A stretch of DNA of 64,000 nucleotides from Alkalicoccobacillus gibsonii. GTDB lineage: Bacteria; Bacillota; Bacilli; Bacillales; Bacillaceae_D. The stretch lies in NCBI RefSeq assembly GCF_016798245.1, contig NZ_JAEUZA010000002.1:310001-374000 (forward strand). The letters run 5' to 3'. The position numbers were made by a program, and so were the translations under genes. How positions within the stretch are numbered: the stretch's first letter is position 1; each line of letters starts with the position of its first letter. The notes under the pieces were generated by a model. The model ran no database searches and was not told the origin of the DNA. It worked only from the letters and a program-made list of their open reading frames with translations. This document shows positions 52,216 through 60,650 of the stretch, in pieces.

Positions 52216-53496
52216 ATGATCTTAACGATTACACTCCTATTAATGCTCGCCTTAATGATTATGAACATACCGGTTGCTTATTCAATGATTGCAGCCTGTG
52301 CGTTTTACTTTATCTTTAATGATAGTTTTGCAAATGAGATCTTAATTCAACGTATGATGAGTGGAATTGAATCATTCCCTCTACTCGCCATTGTGTTTTT
52401 TGTAACTGCGGGAATCTTGATGAACTATACAGGAATAACAGAGCGGATGCTGCGATTTGCTCAGGTTCTAACTGGGCACATGACAGGGGGATTAGCTAAA
52501 GTAAACGTCCTGTTAAGTGTGTTGATGGGCGGACTATCTGGATCAAACATTGCCGATGCGGCGATGCAATCGAAGGTTCTAGTGCCAGAAATGACAAAGC
52601 GTAACTATCCGCCTGCATTTTCAACAGCACTTACTGCAGCAACATCACTTATTACGCCAATTATCCCACCTGGTATCGCATTAATTATGTACGGATATAT
52701 TGGAAACGTTTCAATTGGGAAATTATTCATGGCCGGGATTGTTCCGGGTATCATGCTTAGCATCATTTTTCTTATCCTTGTTCATTTTCTAGCAAAAAAA
52801 CGTGGGTTTGAGGTCGAAAAGAAACCAGCAGCCAAACCAAAGGAAATTCTATTTGCGTCAAAAGACGCGATTCTTGCTATCTTATTACCAATTATTATTA
52901 TCGGTGGAATTCGGTTTGGTGTATTTAGCCCAACAGAAGCTGGAGCCATTGCCGTTTTATATGCGTTACTATTAGGCTTTTTAATCTACCGTCAAATGAC
53001 AGGCAGAGATTTATTTGCTGCCTTAAAAGAATCAGTGAATTTAACGGCAACGATCATGATCATCATTGCTGCGGGTACAGCATTCGGTTGGGTTCTCACA
53101 TTGGAACAAATTCCGCAATTCTTAACAGAGTACGTGACGGGTTTTATCAGCAGTCCGGCAATGTTCTTATTTGTTGTTATGATCTTTCTCATAGCGGTTG
53201 GTACGTTAATTGAAGGGAACGTATTACTCATTATCCTAACTCCCATCCTCTTACCAATGGTTCACTCATTTGGAATAGATCCTGTTCATTTTGGTTTGTT
53301 CTTTATCCTATGTCTAAGTGTTGGGACCATCACACCACCTGTGGGAACGATTATGTTCACCACAGCAGCCATCACAAAAGTAAAGATCGAAGCATTTATC
53401 AAAGAAGTATGGCCGTTCTGGATCGCCTTAATCATCGCTATTCTACTTGTAGCGTACATTCCGGCAATCTCATTGTGGTTACCATCCATTCTATAA
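52216..53496 (+). CDS. dctM: TRAP transporter large permease DctM
   Basis: A 426-residue membrane protein with about twelve helices, matching DctM: PLLAIVFFVTAGILMNYTGI near residue 56, GGLSGSNIADAAMQSKVLVPEM (shown in part) near 115 and LSVGTITPPVGTIMF near 369. It performs ion-coupled transport of the acid delivered by DctP. Its ATG follows the dctQ stop by 2 bases, and AGAGAGG is inside dctQ. Followed by a terminator. Confidence 0.93.
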   Translation: MILTITLLLMLALMIMNIPVAYSMIAACAFYFIFNDSFANEILIQRMMSGIESFPLLAIVFFVTAGILMNYTGITERMLRFAQVLTGHMTGGLAKVNVLLSVLMGGLSGSNIADAAMQSKVLVPEMTKRNYPPAFSTALTAATSLITPIIPPGIALIMYGYIGNVSIGKLFMAGIVPGIMLSIIFLILVHFLAKKRGFEVEKKPAAKPKEILFASKDAILAILLPIIIIGGIRFGVFSPTEAGAIAVLYALLLGFLIYRQMTGRDLFAALKESVNLTATIMIIIAAGTAFGWVLTLEQIPQFLTEYVTGFISSPAMFLFVVMIFLIAVGTLIEGNVLLIILTPILLPMVHSFGIDPVHFGLFFILCLSVGTITPPVGTIMFTTAAITKVKIEAFIKEVWPFWIALIIAILLVAYIPAISLWLPSIL

Positions 53497-53520
53497 AAAT
53501 ATAGAAGCATATGATGCATG

Positions 53521-53561
53521 AAAAACGTTTCTGAGAACATAACACTCAGGAGCGTTTTTTT
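53521..53561 (+). terminator. Terminator of the TRAP operon
   Basis: AAAAACGTTTCTGAG pairs with CTCAGGAGCGTTTTT around a 9-nt loop and is followed by more T. Lies 25 bases after the dctM stop. Confidence 0.8.
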
Positions 53562-53643
53562 AAATCATTCTCATTAGCTGTTTTTTCTTAAAATCATGTA
53601 CTATAAAAGAAGATAAGATTGAATAAGAGATGAGGTCTAAGCA

Positions 53644-54777
53644 TTGATGCAAATCGGACGTTACGTATTACTCGCGCTTATGTACATAGGAATAAACACG
53701 TATATTGGATGGCACGGAATCACATGGTTTGAGTCGTTAGGACTTGAAAGCCAAATGGGTCAGGTCATTTATTGGATACTGTTTTATGTTGTTGCACTAT
53801 CCTATCTTTTATCACTCGCCATTAAAGGTCCCGTTGGCCGGTTTTTAAAAGTAATTGGATCCTTCTACTTTGCGATTCTGCAATATACGATTTTACTCTT
53901 TCCTATTCTAGACCTAGCACTTTGGATAGCTGATTTATTAGGATGGACACCTTCTATGCATATTCCAATAATTGGTACTGTTGTCGCCACTTTGTTGTTC
54001 ATCCTCCTACTATGGGGATCACGGAATAATTGGAGCACGGTCATTCGTCCTTATTCTTTAACTATAGAAAAAGACGCTGGCACGCAATCAAAGCTACGAA
54101 TTCTCGTTGCCTCCGATGTACATTTAGGTCATATAAAGGGGAATCGCTTCCTTAAGAAATTAATAAAGATCTCACATAATGTCCAGCCAGATATCATCTT
54201 TATACCAGGTGATCTTTTAGATGGTGATATTGAACCATTTAAACGAAATCAGATGAACGAGACGTTACGTTCATTAACCGCACCGCTTGGAGTGTACGCT
54301 GTTCTTGGCAACCATGAGTATTATGGAGGAGCAGTTGAAGAATTTGTAGAAATGGTAAAAGACGCAGGGATTCACTTATTGCAGGATGATGCCGTTGAAA
54401 TTAATGAATCCTTCTATGTAGTTGGACGTAAAGATAAGACAGCGGAAGGTACTCAATATGGCGGGCGTCAAACGGTCGAAGAACTTTTGAAACCACTTGA
54501 CCTTGAAAAGCCCATTTTGTTTTTAGATCATCAGCCCTACCATTTAGAAAAGGCGGAGAAAGCTGGAGCTGACATGATGATTTCTGGCCACACACATCGA
54601 GGACAAATGGCTCCAAATCACTTCATTACATCTCGTCTATTCGAGCTCGACTATGGATACAAGCGAAAAGGCAGGATGCATGTTCTTGTCTCATCAGGCT
54701 TTGGATCCTGGGGTCCACCCATTCGAATTGGAAGTCGCTCCGAAGTATTACAGATTGACGTAACTTTTGAAAAATAA
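53644..54777 (+). CDS. Membrane-anchored metallophosphoesterase (YkuE-like)
   Basis: Four predicted membrane helices (residues 1-130) precede a calcineurin-like phosphoesterase domain with metal motifs ASDVHLGH near residue 157, GDLLDGD near 196, GNHEYYGG near 227 and SGHTHRGQ near 315. Such proteins act on cell envelope or nucleotide phosphates at the membrane; substrate unknown. The TTG at 53644 is 7 bases from GAGGT; the adjacent ATG at 53647 is an equally possible start. 377 residues; single gene. Confidence 0.83.
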   Translation: MMQIGRYVLLALMYIGINTYIGWHGITWFESLGLESQMGQVIYWILFYVVALSYLLSLAIKGPVGRFLKVIGSFYFAILQYTILLFPILDLALWIADLLGWTPSMHIPIIGTVVATLLFILLLWGSRNNWSTVIRPYSLTIEKDAGTQSKLRILVASDVHLGHIKGNRFLKKLIKISHNVQPDIIFIPGDLLDGDIEPFKRNQMNETLRSLTAPLGVYAVLGNHEYYGGAVEEFVEMVKDAGIHLLQDDAVEINESFYVVGRKDKTAEGTQYGGRQTVEELLKPLDLEKPILFLDHQPYHLEKAEKAGADMMISGHTHRGQMAPNHFITSRLFELDYGYKRKGRMHVLVSSGFGSWGPPIRIGSRSEVLQIDVTFEK

Positions 54778-54862
54778 AATGAATTTGTAAATGTCTGGTT
54801 GAAAATGATTTGTTTGGGGTAAATAGTATTAACCTATTCAATTAGGTGAGGGAGAGAGTATC

Positions 54863-55420
54863 TTGAGAAAACCTACAAGTAGTCCTGGCTGGCACACGTA
54901 TCCTAGTATGGTCGCCATGGTCACATCAACTCACAAAGATCAAAGCAATATCATGGCAGCAGGGTGGCATACGTATATTGGTCAAGATCCAGGATTTTAT
55001 GGAATTTCCCTTAGAAAAGAAACGCATTCATTTAATCTTGTGAAGGAGAGTGGAGGGTTCGGAGTGAACTTTCTGCCAGCAAAGCGTTCTGAATGGATTC
55101 AAGCAGCAGGAACGACGTCTGGATCGACAATGGATAAGTTTAAAACACTTCACATTCCTTATGAACCAGGAGAAAAAGTGAACGTACCCATTCTATTAGA
55201 TGCATACTTCGCATATGAGTGTAAGGTTGTTGATATCACAACATATGGAGATCACGAGTGGATTGTAGGAGAAGTCCTTCTTACATATAAAGATGATTCG
55301 TTGTTTCTTCAAAATGGATTACCAGACCTTACGAAATTACAGCTTCCTACCTATATGGGGCGTTCAGAATACCGAATCATATCTGATACAACCGATGTAA
55401 ACATACATCGATTGGAATAA
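54863..55420 (+). CDS. Flavin reductase family protein (FMN-binding split barrel)
   Basis: A 185-residue protein with the split-barrel start (PSMVAMVTSTHKDQSNIMAA, residues 15-34) and the flavin-contact pattern YGISLRKETHSFNLVKESGGF (in part). These proteins reduce FMN or hold it for a partner oxygenase. TTG start after GAGGGAGAG. It may be co-transcribed with the following DUF4190 gene, 18 bp downstream. Function beyond flavin binding is not readable. Confidence 0.82.
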   Translation: MRKPTSSPGWHTYPSMVAMVTSTHKDQSNIMAAGWHTYIGQDPGFYGISLRKETHSFNLVKESGGFGVNFLPAKRSEWIQAAGTTSGSTMDKFKTLHIPYEPGEKVNVPILLDAYFAYECKVVDITTYGDHEWIVGEVLLTYKDDSLFLQNGLPDLTKLQLPTYMGRSEYRIISDTTDVNIHRLE

Positions 55421-55438
55421 ATGAAGGAGGCGTTCTGA

Positions 55439-55693
55439 ATGACAACACAAACGACAACAAATCAGCAAGGTACCGCCACTGGAGCATTGGTTTTAGCCAT
55501 TTTAGGTCTTTTTATTCCGGTAATAGGAATCGTTACAGCGATTATTGGGTTAGTGATGATTGGAAAAGTAACGGCACCGGAGCACAGCGGGTTAAAAACA
55601 GCGACGAAAGTCATTGCGTGGATTTCTATTGTCCTGCAGGCTCTTAGCATTTTATTTGTAGCCACTGGTGTTATTAGTGTCTTTACGATTTAA
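55439..55693 (+). CDS. Small DUF4190-type membrane protein
   Basis: An 84-residue protein with two membrane helices (ATGALVLAILGLFIPVIGIV near residues 12-31 and a second near 57-80) joined by a short loop, the DUF4190 pattern. A Gln/Thr-rich start precedes the helices. Function unknown. AAGGAGGCGT precedes the ATG, and a terminator follows 15 bp after the stop. Confidence 0.8.
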   Translation: MTTQTTTNQQGTATGALVLAILGLFIPVIGIVTAIIGLVMIGKVTAPEHSGLKTATKVIAWISIVLQALSILFVATGVISVFTI

Positions 55694-55707
55694 TAAGAAG
55701 AATAAGA

Positions 55708-55744
55708 AAGCGGGCATCCTTTTATTGAGGATGCCCGCTTTTTT
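55708..55744. terminator. Bidirectional terminator
   Basis: AAGCGGGCATCC pairs with GGATGCCCGCTT around TTTTATTGA-type loop; TTTTTAAT follows on the plus strand and TTCTTATT on the minus. It serves the DUF4190 gene and perhaps the convergent binding-protein gene. Confidence 0.82.
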
Positions 55745-55758
55745 AATACAAGTACGCT

Positions 55759-56709
55759 TTACTCCCCAGACAATGCCTCTACAATCGTTGACACGTTATG
55801 CTTATACATTCCAATATAGGTTCCAGTCTCTGTGTCTGCCTCACCCATTGCATCCGAGTAAAGCTCACCTCCGAGCTCAACATCTACGCCTGCATTTGCT
55901 GCTCCATCAATAACCGATCGAATAGAACTGTCGCTAATACTTGATTCAACGAAGACGGCGGGAACTTCCTTTTCAATAATTGTATCGATCGTCGACTGTA
56001 CATCTGATAATCCGATTTCAGACTCTGTACTCAGTCCTTGCAAGGCAACAACCTCTAAGTCATTCGCTCTACCAAAATACTGAAATGCATCATGGGCTGT
56101 GACCAGCACACGTTGTTCACTCGGAATGGAGGCAAGAGATTCCTTTGACTGCTGCGCAAGCGCCTCAACCTCTTCAAAGTAAGCTACTTTGTTTTTCTCA
56201 AATTCATCGGCGTGATTTGGCGCATGGACCTTTAATTCTTCAACAGCTGCGTCTAGTGCAACCGTCCATAAAGCAGGATCAAACCAAACGTGCGGATCCG
56301 TGGCACCACCATCCTCATCCTCCAATAAGTCTGATTCTGGTATGACTTCAGAGATCGCGAGAGTAGGCACGTTCGTATTTGCAAATACATCTAGCATATT
56401 TGCTTCAAGATGAAGGCCACTATAAAAGATCAAGTCTGCATCCTGAAGCGTGGCAATATCACTTTGCGTTGCTTCATACATATGAGGATCAACGCCTGGC
56501 CCCATTAAAGACTTAACCGACACATGCTCTCCTCCAATCACTTCTAAAGGTTCAGCAATTTGGGCAATGGTTGCTACAATTTCGATTGGTCCATCTGGTG
56601 TTTCTTCGGTTGGGGAATTTGTACCTTCAGAGGAATTGCATGCGCCTAGAACAAACAACGAGCCAAAAACCGTACTACCAGCTAAAGCATAAACCTTTCT
56701 TTTCATCAA
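55759..56709 (-). CDS. Manganese/zinc-type ABC binding lipoprotein (TroA/MntA family)
   Basis: A 316-residue cluster A-I binding protein with a lipobox (LFVLGACNSS, cysteine near residue 24). Metal ligands are visible as DPHMYE near 75, DPHVWFD near 139, a glutamate in the C-terminal VESSIS near 254 and aspartate near the end (SDAMGEADT). It binds manganese or zinc for import. No ATPase or permease gene is adjacent, so it is an orphan. An MntR-like palindrome lies upstream. AGGAGGA precedes the ATG. Confidence 0.85.
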   Translation of the reverse strand: MMKRKVYALAGSTVFGSLFVLGACNSSEGTNSPTEETPDGPIEIVATIAQIAEPLEVIGGEHVSVKSLMGPGVDPHMYEATQSDIATLQDADLIFYSGLHLEANMLDVFANTNVPTLAISEVIPESDLLEDEDGGATDPHVWFDPALWTVALDAAVEELKVHAPNHADEFEKNKVAYFEEVEALAQQSKESLASIPSEQRVLVTAHDAFQYFGRANDLEVVALQGLSTESEIGLSDVQSTIDTIIEKEVPAVFVESSISDSSIRSVIDGAANAGVDVELGGELYSDAMGEADTETGTYIGMYKHNVSTIVEALSGE

Positions 56710-56756
56710 AAAATCCTCCTTCTTTTCCTAGACTAAAAAATGTGTACGAGTCATAA

Positions 56757-56778
56757 AAAGTTTACCTAAGGAAACTTT
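56757..56778. promoter_or_regulatory. MntR-like operator
   Basis: AAAGTTTACCTAAGGAAACTTT is a 22-bp near-perfect palindrome matching the manganese repressor boxes of Bacillus (TTTGCCTTAAGGAAA type). It lies 47 bp before the binding-protein gene start and supports a manganese rather than zinc role. Confidence 0.65.
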
Positions 56779-56811
56779 AAGGCCGTAGTGACGGAATGTC
56801 AAGATAAAATA

Positions 56812-57630
56812 CTAACGATTTTGTTCAATAAACGTGGACAAATCAGCATTAAAGGCATCTTGATCGCAATAAAATAATCCATGACCACTGTCTTGGTATG
56901 GATAAAACGTTGATCCATAGATCATCGCGTGGAGAATTTCACCAAATTCAAAAGGACAAATCTTGTCTTGTTTACCATGAAAGATTCCCGTTGGAACATG
57001 AATACTAGCTAAGTCGTCCCAAAGTGCTTCATCCCGTAATGAAACAGCCGTGTAAGCAGTGGAGTAACCTGTAGCAGCTAGACCAAGTCCAATGAACCAT
57101 TGCTTAAATGGAGGAGAGATAGGCTTCTCAAAAAATAAATCTGCAAATTTAGCTAACAAGGCAGGTCGATCCTTGTACGTTTGCCAAATCAGGGCGTCCA
57201 CTTCCTCTTTTGTCATACCAAACGGATAGTCAGGTCCTTGGGTAAAGCTAGGGGCTGCAGCTGCAACTAAAGCTAGCTGACTGATCTGGTGCCCTTGGTG
57301 TCTAGCCATGTATCGTATGGCTATGGCTCCTCCCATTGAGTGACCAAGAAGGGTAACGTCATTTAAGCCGAGCGTATCAATGACTACACGAAGGTCATCG
57401 GCTAGCTGATCATACGTATAGCCGTACCATGGTTTATCGGATTGACCAAATCCACGCAAATCAAGTCCTATGCAGCGATAACCGGCTTTTGGTAACTGGT
57501 TATACTGATATTCAAAACAACCATGATTAAGTGGCCAACCGTGAATGAACAGAATCGGTTTTCCATCCTCTGGACCAATGTCATGAACAAACAAACCTAC
57601 TCCTGATTCAACTGGCACTTTAAATCCCAT
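56812..57630 (-). CDS. Alpha/beta hydrolase (chloroperoxidase/esterase-like)
   Basis: A 272-residue hydrolase with the oxyanion HGWPLNHG near residue 30, the nucleophile elbow GHSMGGAI near 96, the acid in FHGKQDKICP near 218 and the histidine in DSGHGLFY near 249, so the triad is complete. It most resembles non-heme chloroperoxidase-type esterases. Substrate unknown. It lies 43 bp after a small frameshifted membrane gene on the same strand. Confidence 0.85.
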   Translation of the reverse strand: MGFKVPVESGVGLFVHDIGPEDGKPILFIHGWPLNHGCFEYQYNQLPKAGYRCIGLDLRGFGQSDKPWYGYTYDQLADDLRVVIDTLGLNDVTLLGHSMGGAIAIRYMARHQGHQISQLALVAAAAPSFTQGPDYPFGMTKEEVDALIWQTYKDRPALLAKFADLFFEKPISPPFKQWFIGLGLAATGYSTAYTAVSLRDEALWDDLASIHVPTGIFHGKQDKICPFEFGEILHAMIYGSTFYPYQDSGHGLFYCDQDAFNADLSTFIEQNR

Positions 57631-57673
57631 TCACATCTATCCCTTCTTGACTATGTAGAAAATCCAACCGTCT

Positions 57674-57851
57674 TTACGAAGGTGGAATTCTTTTCATAGC
57701 TAGGTAGTAACAAATTAAAAAGTATGCAGCAGAACTGGAAAATAAAACGATGAGTATGGCCACCGGCGATAAATACTGCTTCACTTGAACAAACGCCAGT
57801 ACGCCAAGGAATATAAATACACTTATACGCAGTAAAATAAAGTCCCTCAAG
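57674..57851 (-). pseudogene. Small membrane protein gene, apparently frameshifted
   Basis: AGGAGGGG at 57858-57865 is ideally spaced before a TTG at 57851. From there the frame gives LRDF and then loses sense; but with one base fewer in the four-A run at 57839-57842 it would continue as a coherent 58-residue hydrophobic protein (RISVFIFLGVLAFVQVKQYL, then SPVAILIVLFSSSAAYFLIC) ending at TAA 57674. Two membrane helices are predicted. Either a recent inactivation, a sequencing error or slippage at the run. The family was not recognised with certainty; it recalls small DUF4229-like proteins. Confidence 0.45.
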
Positions 57852-57865
57852 CGTTGACCCCTCCT

Positions 57866-58016
57866 AACAAATGTTTACTCCTTCCCTATCTTATGCAGGA
57901 GGGCAACATTTGGGCACTATAAAACGCGTGTCGAAAGAAGTAGATTTATCTTTTCAATTAATCCTTTACTCTGTTAAACTGTTAGAATAATGAAATAGTT
58001 GACCCTAGAAAGAACG
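57866..58016. other. Promoter region of the EIIC-like fusion gene
   Basis: No gene is visible. The region before 58016 is AT-rich, with TTAGAATAATGAAAT (57980 on) as a possible -10 area. AAAGAACGGAGAG is the ribosome site of the following gene. Confidence 0.4.
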
Positions 58017-58027
58017 GAGAGAAACTA

Positions 58028-59572
58028 ATGAAACAAGTTCTTATCATAGCTAGTAGTGGAGGGAATCTATATAGTCTTGGTGGCAGTCAGCCAGATCGCC
58101 TAATGCGAGAATTAGCAAATCAAGCGCAAGCAGCAAACATAGAGATTAAAGGAATTCAATTCATATCAACTGAGCAATCAATGGATTCAATTAAACGTAC
58201 ATCAAGCGCAAAGCTACTAGGTTGGAACAATCACAATCAGGAATTGGAAGAGATATACTCGGGGACATTAGAAGAAGTCAATCGCAAAGCAGTTGATATA
58301 GATGAGCATTTTGCTCAGTTAGTTGAAAAAGGGGAAGTAGATGGGCTCATTGCTATGAGTGCGGATCCAAGTGGGGTCAACCAAAAAGTCGTTGAAGCCG
58401 TGTCAGCAGCAGGTATTCCGGTTGTGGGTACTGGTGGTACATCTATGGCTGAGATCGGTAGCGTAGGAGCAAATATTATTGCTCAGTCAGGAACAACAGG
58501 GACATCTAACAAAACACGTGCCATTGGATTTATGACCGCATTGTCCAAGCATTGGGGGACAAGCTATCGTCCAAAACTTCATTCTGAAATGAATGAGGAA
58601 CAGACGAAATCGAAAATGATCAATCTCCGTGGAATCATGACGTCCTCGCTTCCCGCGTTTATCGCGCTTGCCATTGTGCTTGCATTTAGTAAGATACCCG
58701 GACTTGAACCATTAGGTGATGTGTTCGACCTTCTGATTGGAGCGTTACCAGTCGTTGTAGCAGTCATTGCTGCAAAACAAATCGCTGATCTAGATGAAGT
58801 AACCATCGTAGCAGGAATTGTTGCAGGGTTGCTATCAGTGAATGGTGGAATCATTGGAGGCTTACTTGCTGGAATTGGAGCAGGATACTTGGTGCCATTT
58901 TTATTTACAAAATGCCTAAAATTAAATTTCCCTGCTACTACAGTAAACATTGTTGCAGGCGGGTTTGGAGGATTAATACCTGGGCTGCTCGTTTTCTTTG
59001 TACTAAGCCCCATTGCTTTGCAAGTCGGTGATTGGATTCGAATAGCGATTGACTCAACGATCGCCTTTAATCCAATCATAGCTGGAATTGTGGCAGGGCT
59101 TTTAATCTGGCCGGCTATTCTAGGAGGCATTTATCACGCAGCAATCCTACCCATTGTATTACTTGAAATGGAAAGCACGGGGAACAGCTTTCTTGGCGCC
59201 ATTGACATGGTTGGACTTGTCATGGTGGCTGCGGGTATTAACTTGGCCAATATTATTTTTCCGAGAAGAAAAGTCGAAGCAACTGCAGCAGCGCCTTCCT
59301 TTGGAATTAACATGATCTTTGGTACCTTCGTTGAGTCTGCGTACCCTTTTATGTTTGCTAATCGACTCGTGTTCATTGGTGCTCTGGTTTCTGCAGGAAT
59401 TGGAGGAGCCGTGGTAGGGTTATTTAATTTAAGAGGAACAGCCTATGTTCCATCCTTTGCTGCACCTGGAATGTCTGACAACTTTTGGGGCTTCATTTTA
59501 GCCATGCTTGCTTCGCTATTAAGCGCGTTTGTCTTTACATTGCTTGCCAATAAGTTTTCAAAAGCGACATAG
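58028..59572 (+). CDS. PTS EIIC-like membrane protein fused to an unrelated N-terminal soluble domain
   Basis: Residues 1-190 form a cytoplasmic alpha/beta domain with LIIASSGGNLYSLGGSQPDR at the start and AMSADPSGVNQKVV and PVVGTGGTSMAEIG between 115 and 150; it has none of the EIIA or EIIB phosphorylation sites I know. Residues 200-514 are about nine helices resembling fructose-type EIIC (GGFGGLIPGLLVFFV, GGIYHAAILPIVLLEMESTG). No EIIA, EIIB or kinase gene adjoins. It may be a transporter in which the soluble domain replaces EIIB. ACGGAGAG precedes the ATG. Confidence 0.65.
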   Translation: MKQVLIIASSGGNLYSLGGSQPDRLMRELANQAQAANIEIKGIQFISTEQSMDSIKRTSSAKLLGWNNHNQELEEIYSGTLEEVNRKAVDIDEHFAQLVEKGEVDGLIAMSADPSGVNQKVVEAVSAAGIPVVGTGGTSMAEIGSVGANIIAQSGTTGTSNKTRAIGFMTALSKHWGTSYRPKLHSEMNEEQTKSKMINLRGIMTSSLPAFIALAIVLAFSKIPGLEPLGDVFDLLIGALPVVVAVIAAKQIADLDEVTIVAGIVAGLLSVNGGIIGGLLAGIGAGYLVPFLFTKCLKLNFPATTVNIVAGGFGGLIPGLLVFFVLSPIALQVGDWIRIAIDSTIAFNPIIAGIVAGLLIWPAILGGIYHAAILPIVLLEMESTGNSFLGAIDMVGLVMVAAGINLANIIFPRRKVEATAAAPSFGINMIFGTFVESAYPFMFANRLVFIGALVSAGIGGAVVGLFNLRGTAYVPSFAAPGMSDNFWGFILAMLASLLSAFVFTLLANKFSKAT

Positions 59573-59574
59573 GA

Positions 59575-59613
59575 AAAAGCACCTGCTTCTATAAAAAGAA
59601 GGCAGGTGCTTTT
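59575..59613. terminator. Bidirectional terminator
   Basis: AAAAGCACCTGCTTCT pairs with AGAAGGCAGGTGCTTTT around ATAAAA, with T-runs possible on both strands. Lies between the convergent fusion gene and the DsbA-like gene. Confidence 0.85.
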
Positions 59614-59617
59614 CTGC

Positions 59618-60313
59618 TTAAAAAGTACAAAGACCGTCACTACATCCATTGTCTGGGTTGTTGTTTTTCTTTTGGGTGACTTCTTCTTCGTGTGCTTTTG
59701 TTAATGCATCTAAGAAAGCAGCAGGCTGCTGTGCACCTGAAACAACATGAGTGTTGTTAATCACAAAGAATGGAACGCCTTGCAAACCAAGACTGACTCC
59801 GCGACTATGATCGCTTCGAACGTCTTCCGTGTACTGATCACTCTCAAGAACCGGTCTAGCTTCTTCTGGATCGATCCCAACATCAGCAGCAAGCTCAAGC
59901 AATGTATCAATGGATGCCAAATGCTTTGATTCTGTGAAGTATGCATAAAGCAAGCGCTCTGCAAGCTCATTTGCTTTCCCTTTCGTTTTCGCAAAGTGAG
60001 TGAGGCGATGAGCATCGAGCATATTCGTCGGCTGCATCGTATCAAACCGATATGTCAAACCAACGTCTGCTGCTTGAGCAGCAACGTTCGCCGTCATCGC
60101 TTCAGCTTGCTCAACAGGCATCCGGTACTTCCCGGCAAGAATCTCAGCCATCGTACGATCTGTATGCTTCGGTGCGTGAGGATCAAGCTCAAAGCTTTTA
60201 AATTCCATTGTTACATCATCCCGATGCTCAAATTGATCAAGTGCTTTCTCTAATTTTCGTTTCCCTATATAACAAAATGGACAAGCGAAATCTGACCATA
60301 TTTCAATATTCAC
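59618..60313 (-). CDS. DsbA family thioredoxin-like oxidoreductase (FrnE-like)
   Basis: A 231-residue protein with the CPFC redox motif at residues 11-14 (DFACPFCYIGKRKL) and the cis-proline loop GVPFFVINN near 179. FrnE proteins act in the cytoplasm as disulfide isomerases or glutathione-like oxidoreductases; this copy lacks a signal peptide. AGGGTTACACC precedes the ATG as a weak site. The C-terminal GCSDGLCTF adds two cysteines, possibly a second redox pair as seen in some FrnE proteins. Confidence 0.87.
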   Translation of the reverse strand: MNIEIWSDFACPFCYIGKRKLEKALDQFEHRDDVTMEFKSFELDPHAPKHTDRTMAEILAGKYRMPVEQAEAMTANVAAQAADVGLTYRFDTMQPTNMLDAHRLTHFAKTKGKANELAERLLYAYFTESKHLASIDTLLELAADVGIDPEEARPVLESDQYTEDVRSDHSRGVSLGLQGVPFFVINNTHVVSGAQQPAAFLDALTKAHEEEVTQKKNNNPDNGCSDGLCTF

Positions 60314-60410
60314 AGGTGTAACCCTCCTTTATGTACACGTAGTGTATGCCGGAACGCTGAATATATCAAGCAAGTGAGCTTGAAGGTGGTGGGTGAGAGG
60401 GGGAGGAAAA

Positions 60411-60513
60411 GTGAAACAATAGGAGCGAGAAGTGAAACGTTGGAGAGGAAAGTGAAACGATAGGGGCGAGAAGTGAAACGTTGGAGAGAAAAGTGAAACG
60501 ATAAGAACGAGCA
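60411..60513 (+). repeat. Tandem array of alternating 21- and 20-bp units (second locus)
   Basis: Units 60411-60431 (21), 60432-60451 (20), 60452-60472 (21), 60473-60492 (20) and 60493-60513 (21) all start GTGAAAC. Odd units continue with A(A/T)AGGGGCGAG-like and even ones with GTTGGAGAG-like sequence. The design and GTGAAACG(A/T)T word are shared with 6696-6794. The remainder of 60314-60650 holds no recognised gene. Confidence 0.82.
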
Positions 60514-60650
60514 ATAAAACTAATAAAATGAACCGGGATCCCTAAAGAGCCCCCTTCAAATAAATTATGGCGCTTCCACCACTCCGAATCCAACTCCACC
60601 TAAGATTTCTGTATACTAAAGGGTAGAACACATAAGATGGAGGTCGACAT

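Noticed and set aside
57652-57851. The uninterrupted 60-plus-codon frame from the TTG at 57851
   Set aside because: Its product (LRDFYFTAYK onwards) has no protein-like pattern, whereas the alternative frame gives a coherent membrane protein.
60329-60599. Minus-strand frames with repeated SFHF/SLSSPTF peptides
   Set aside because: They read through the 20/21-bp array in changing frames and have no ribosome site.
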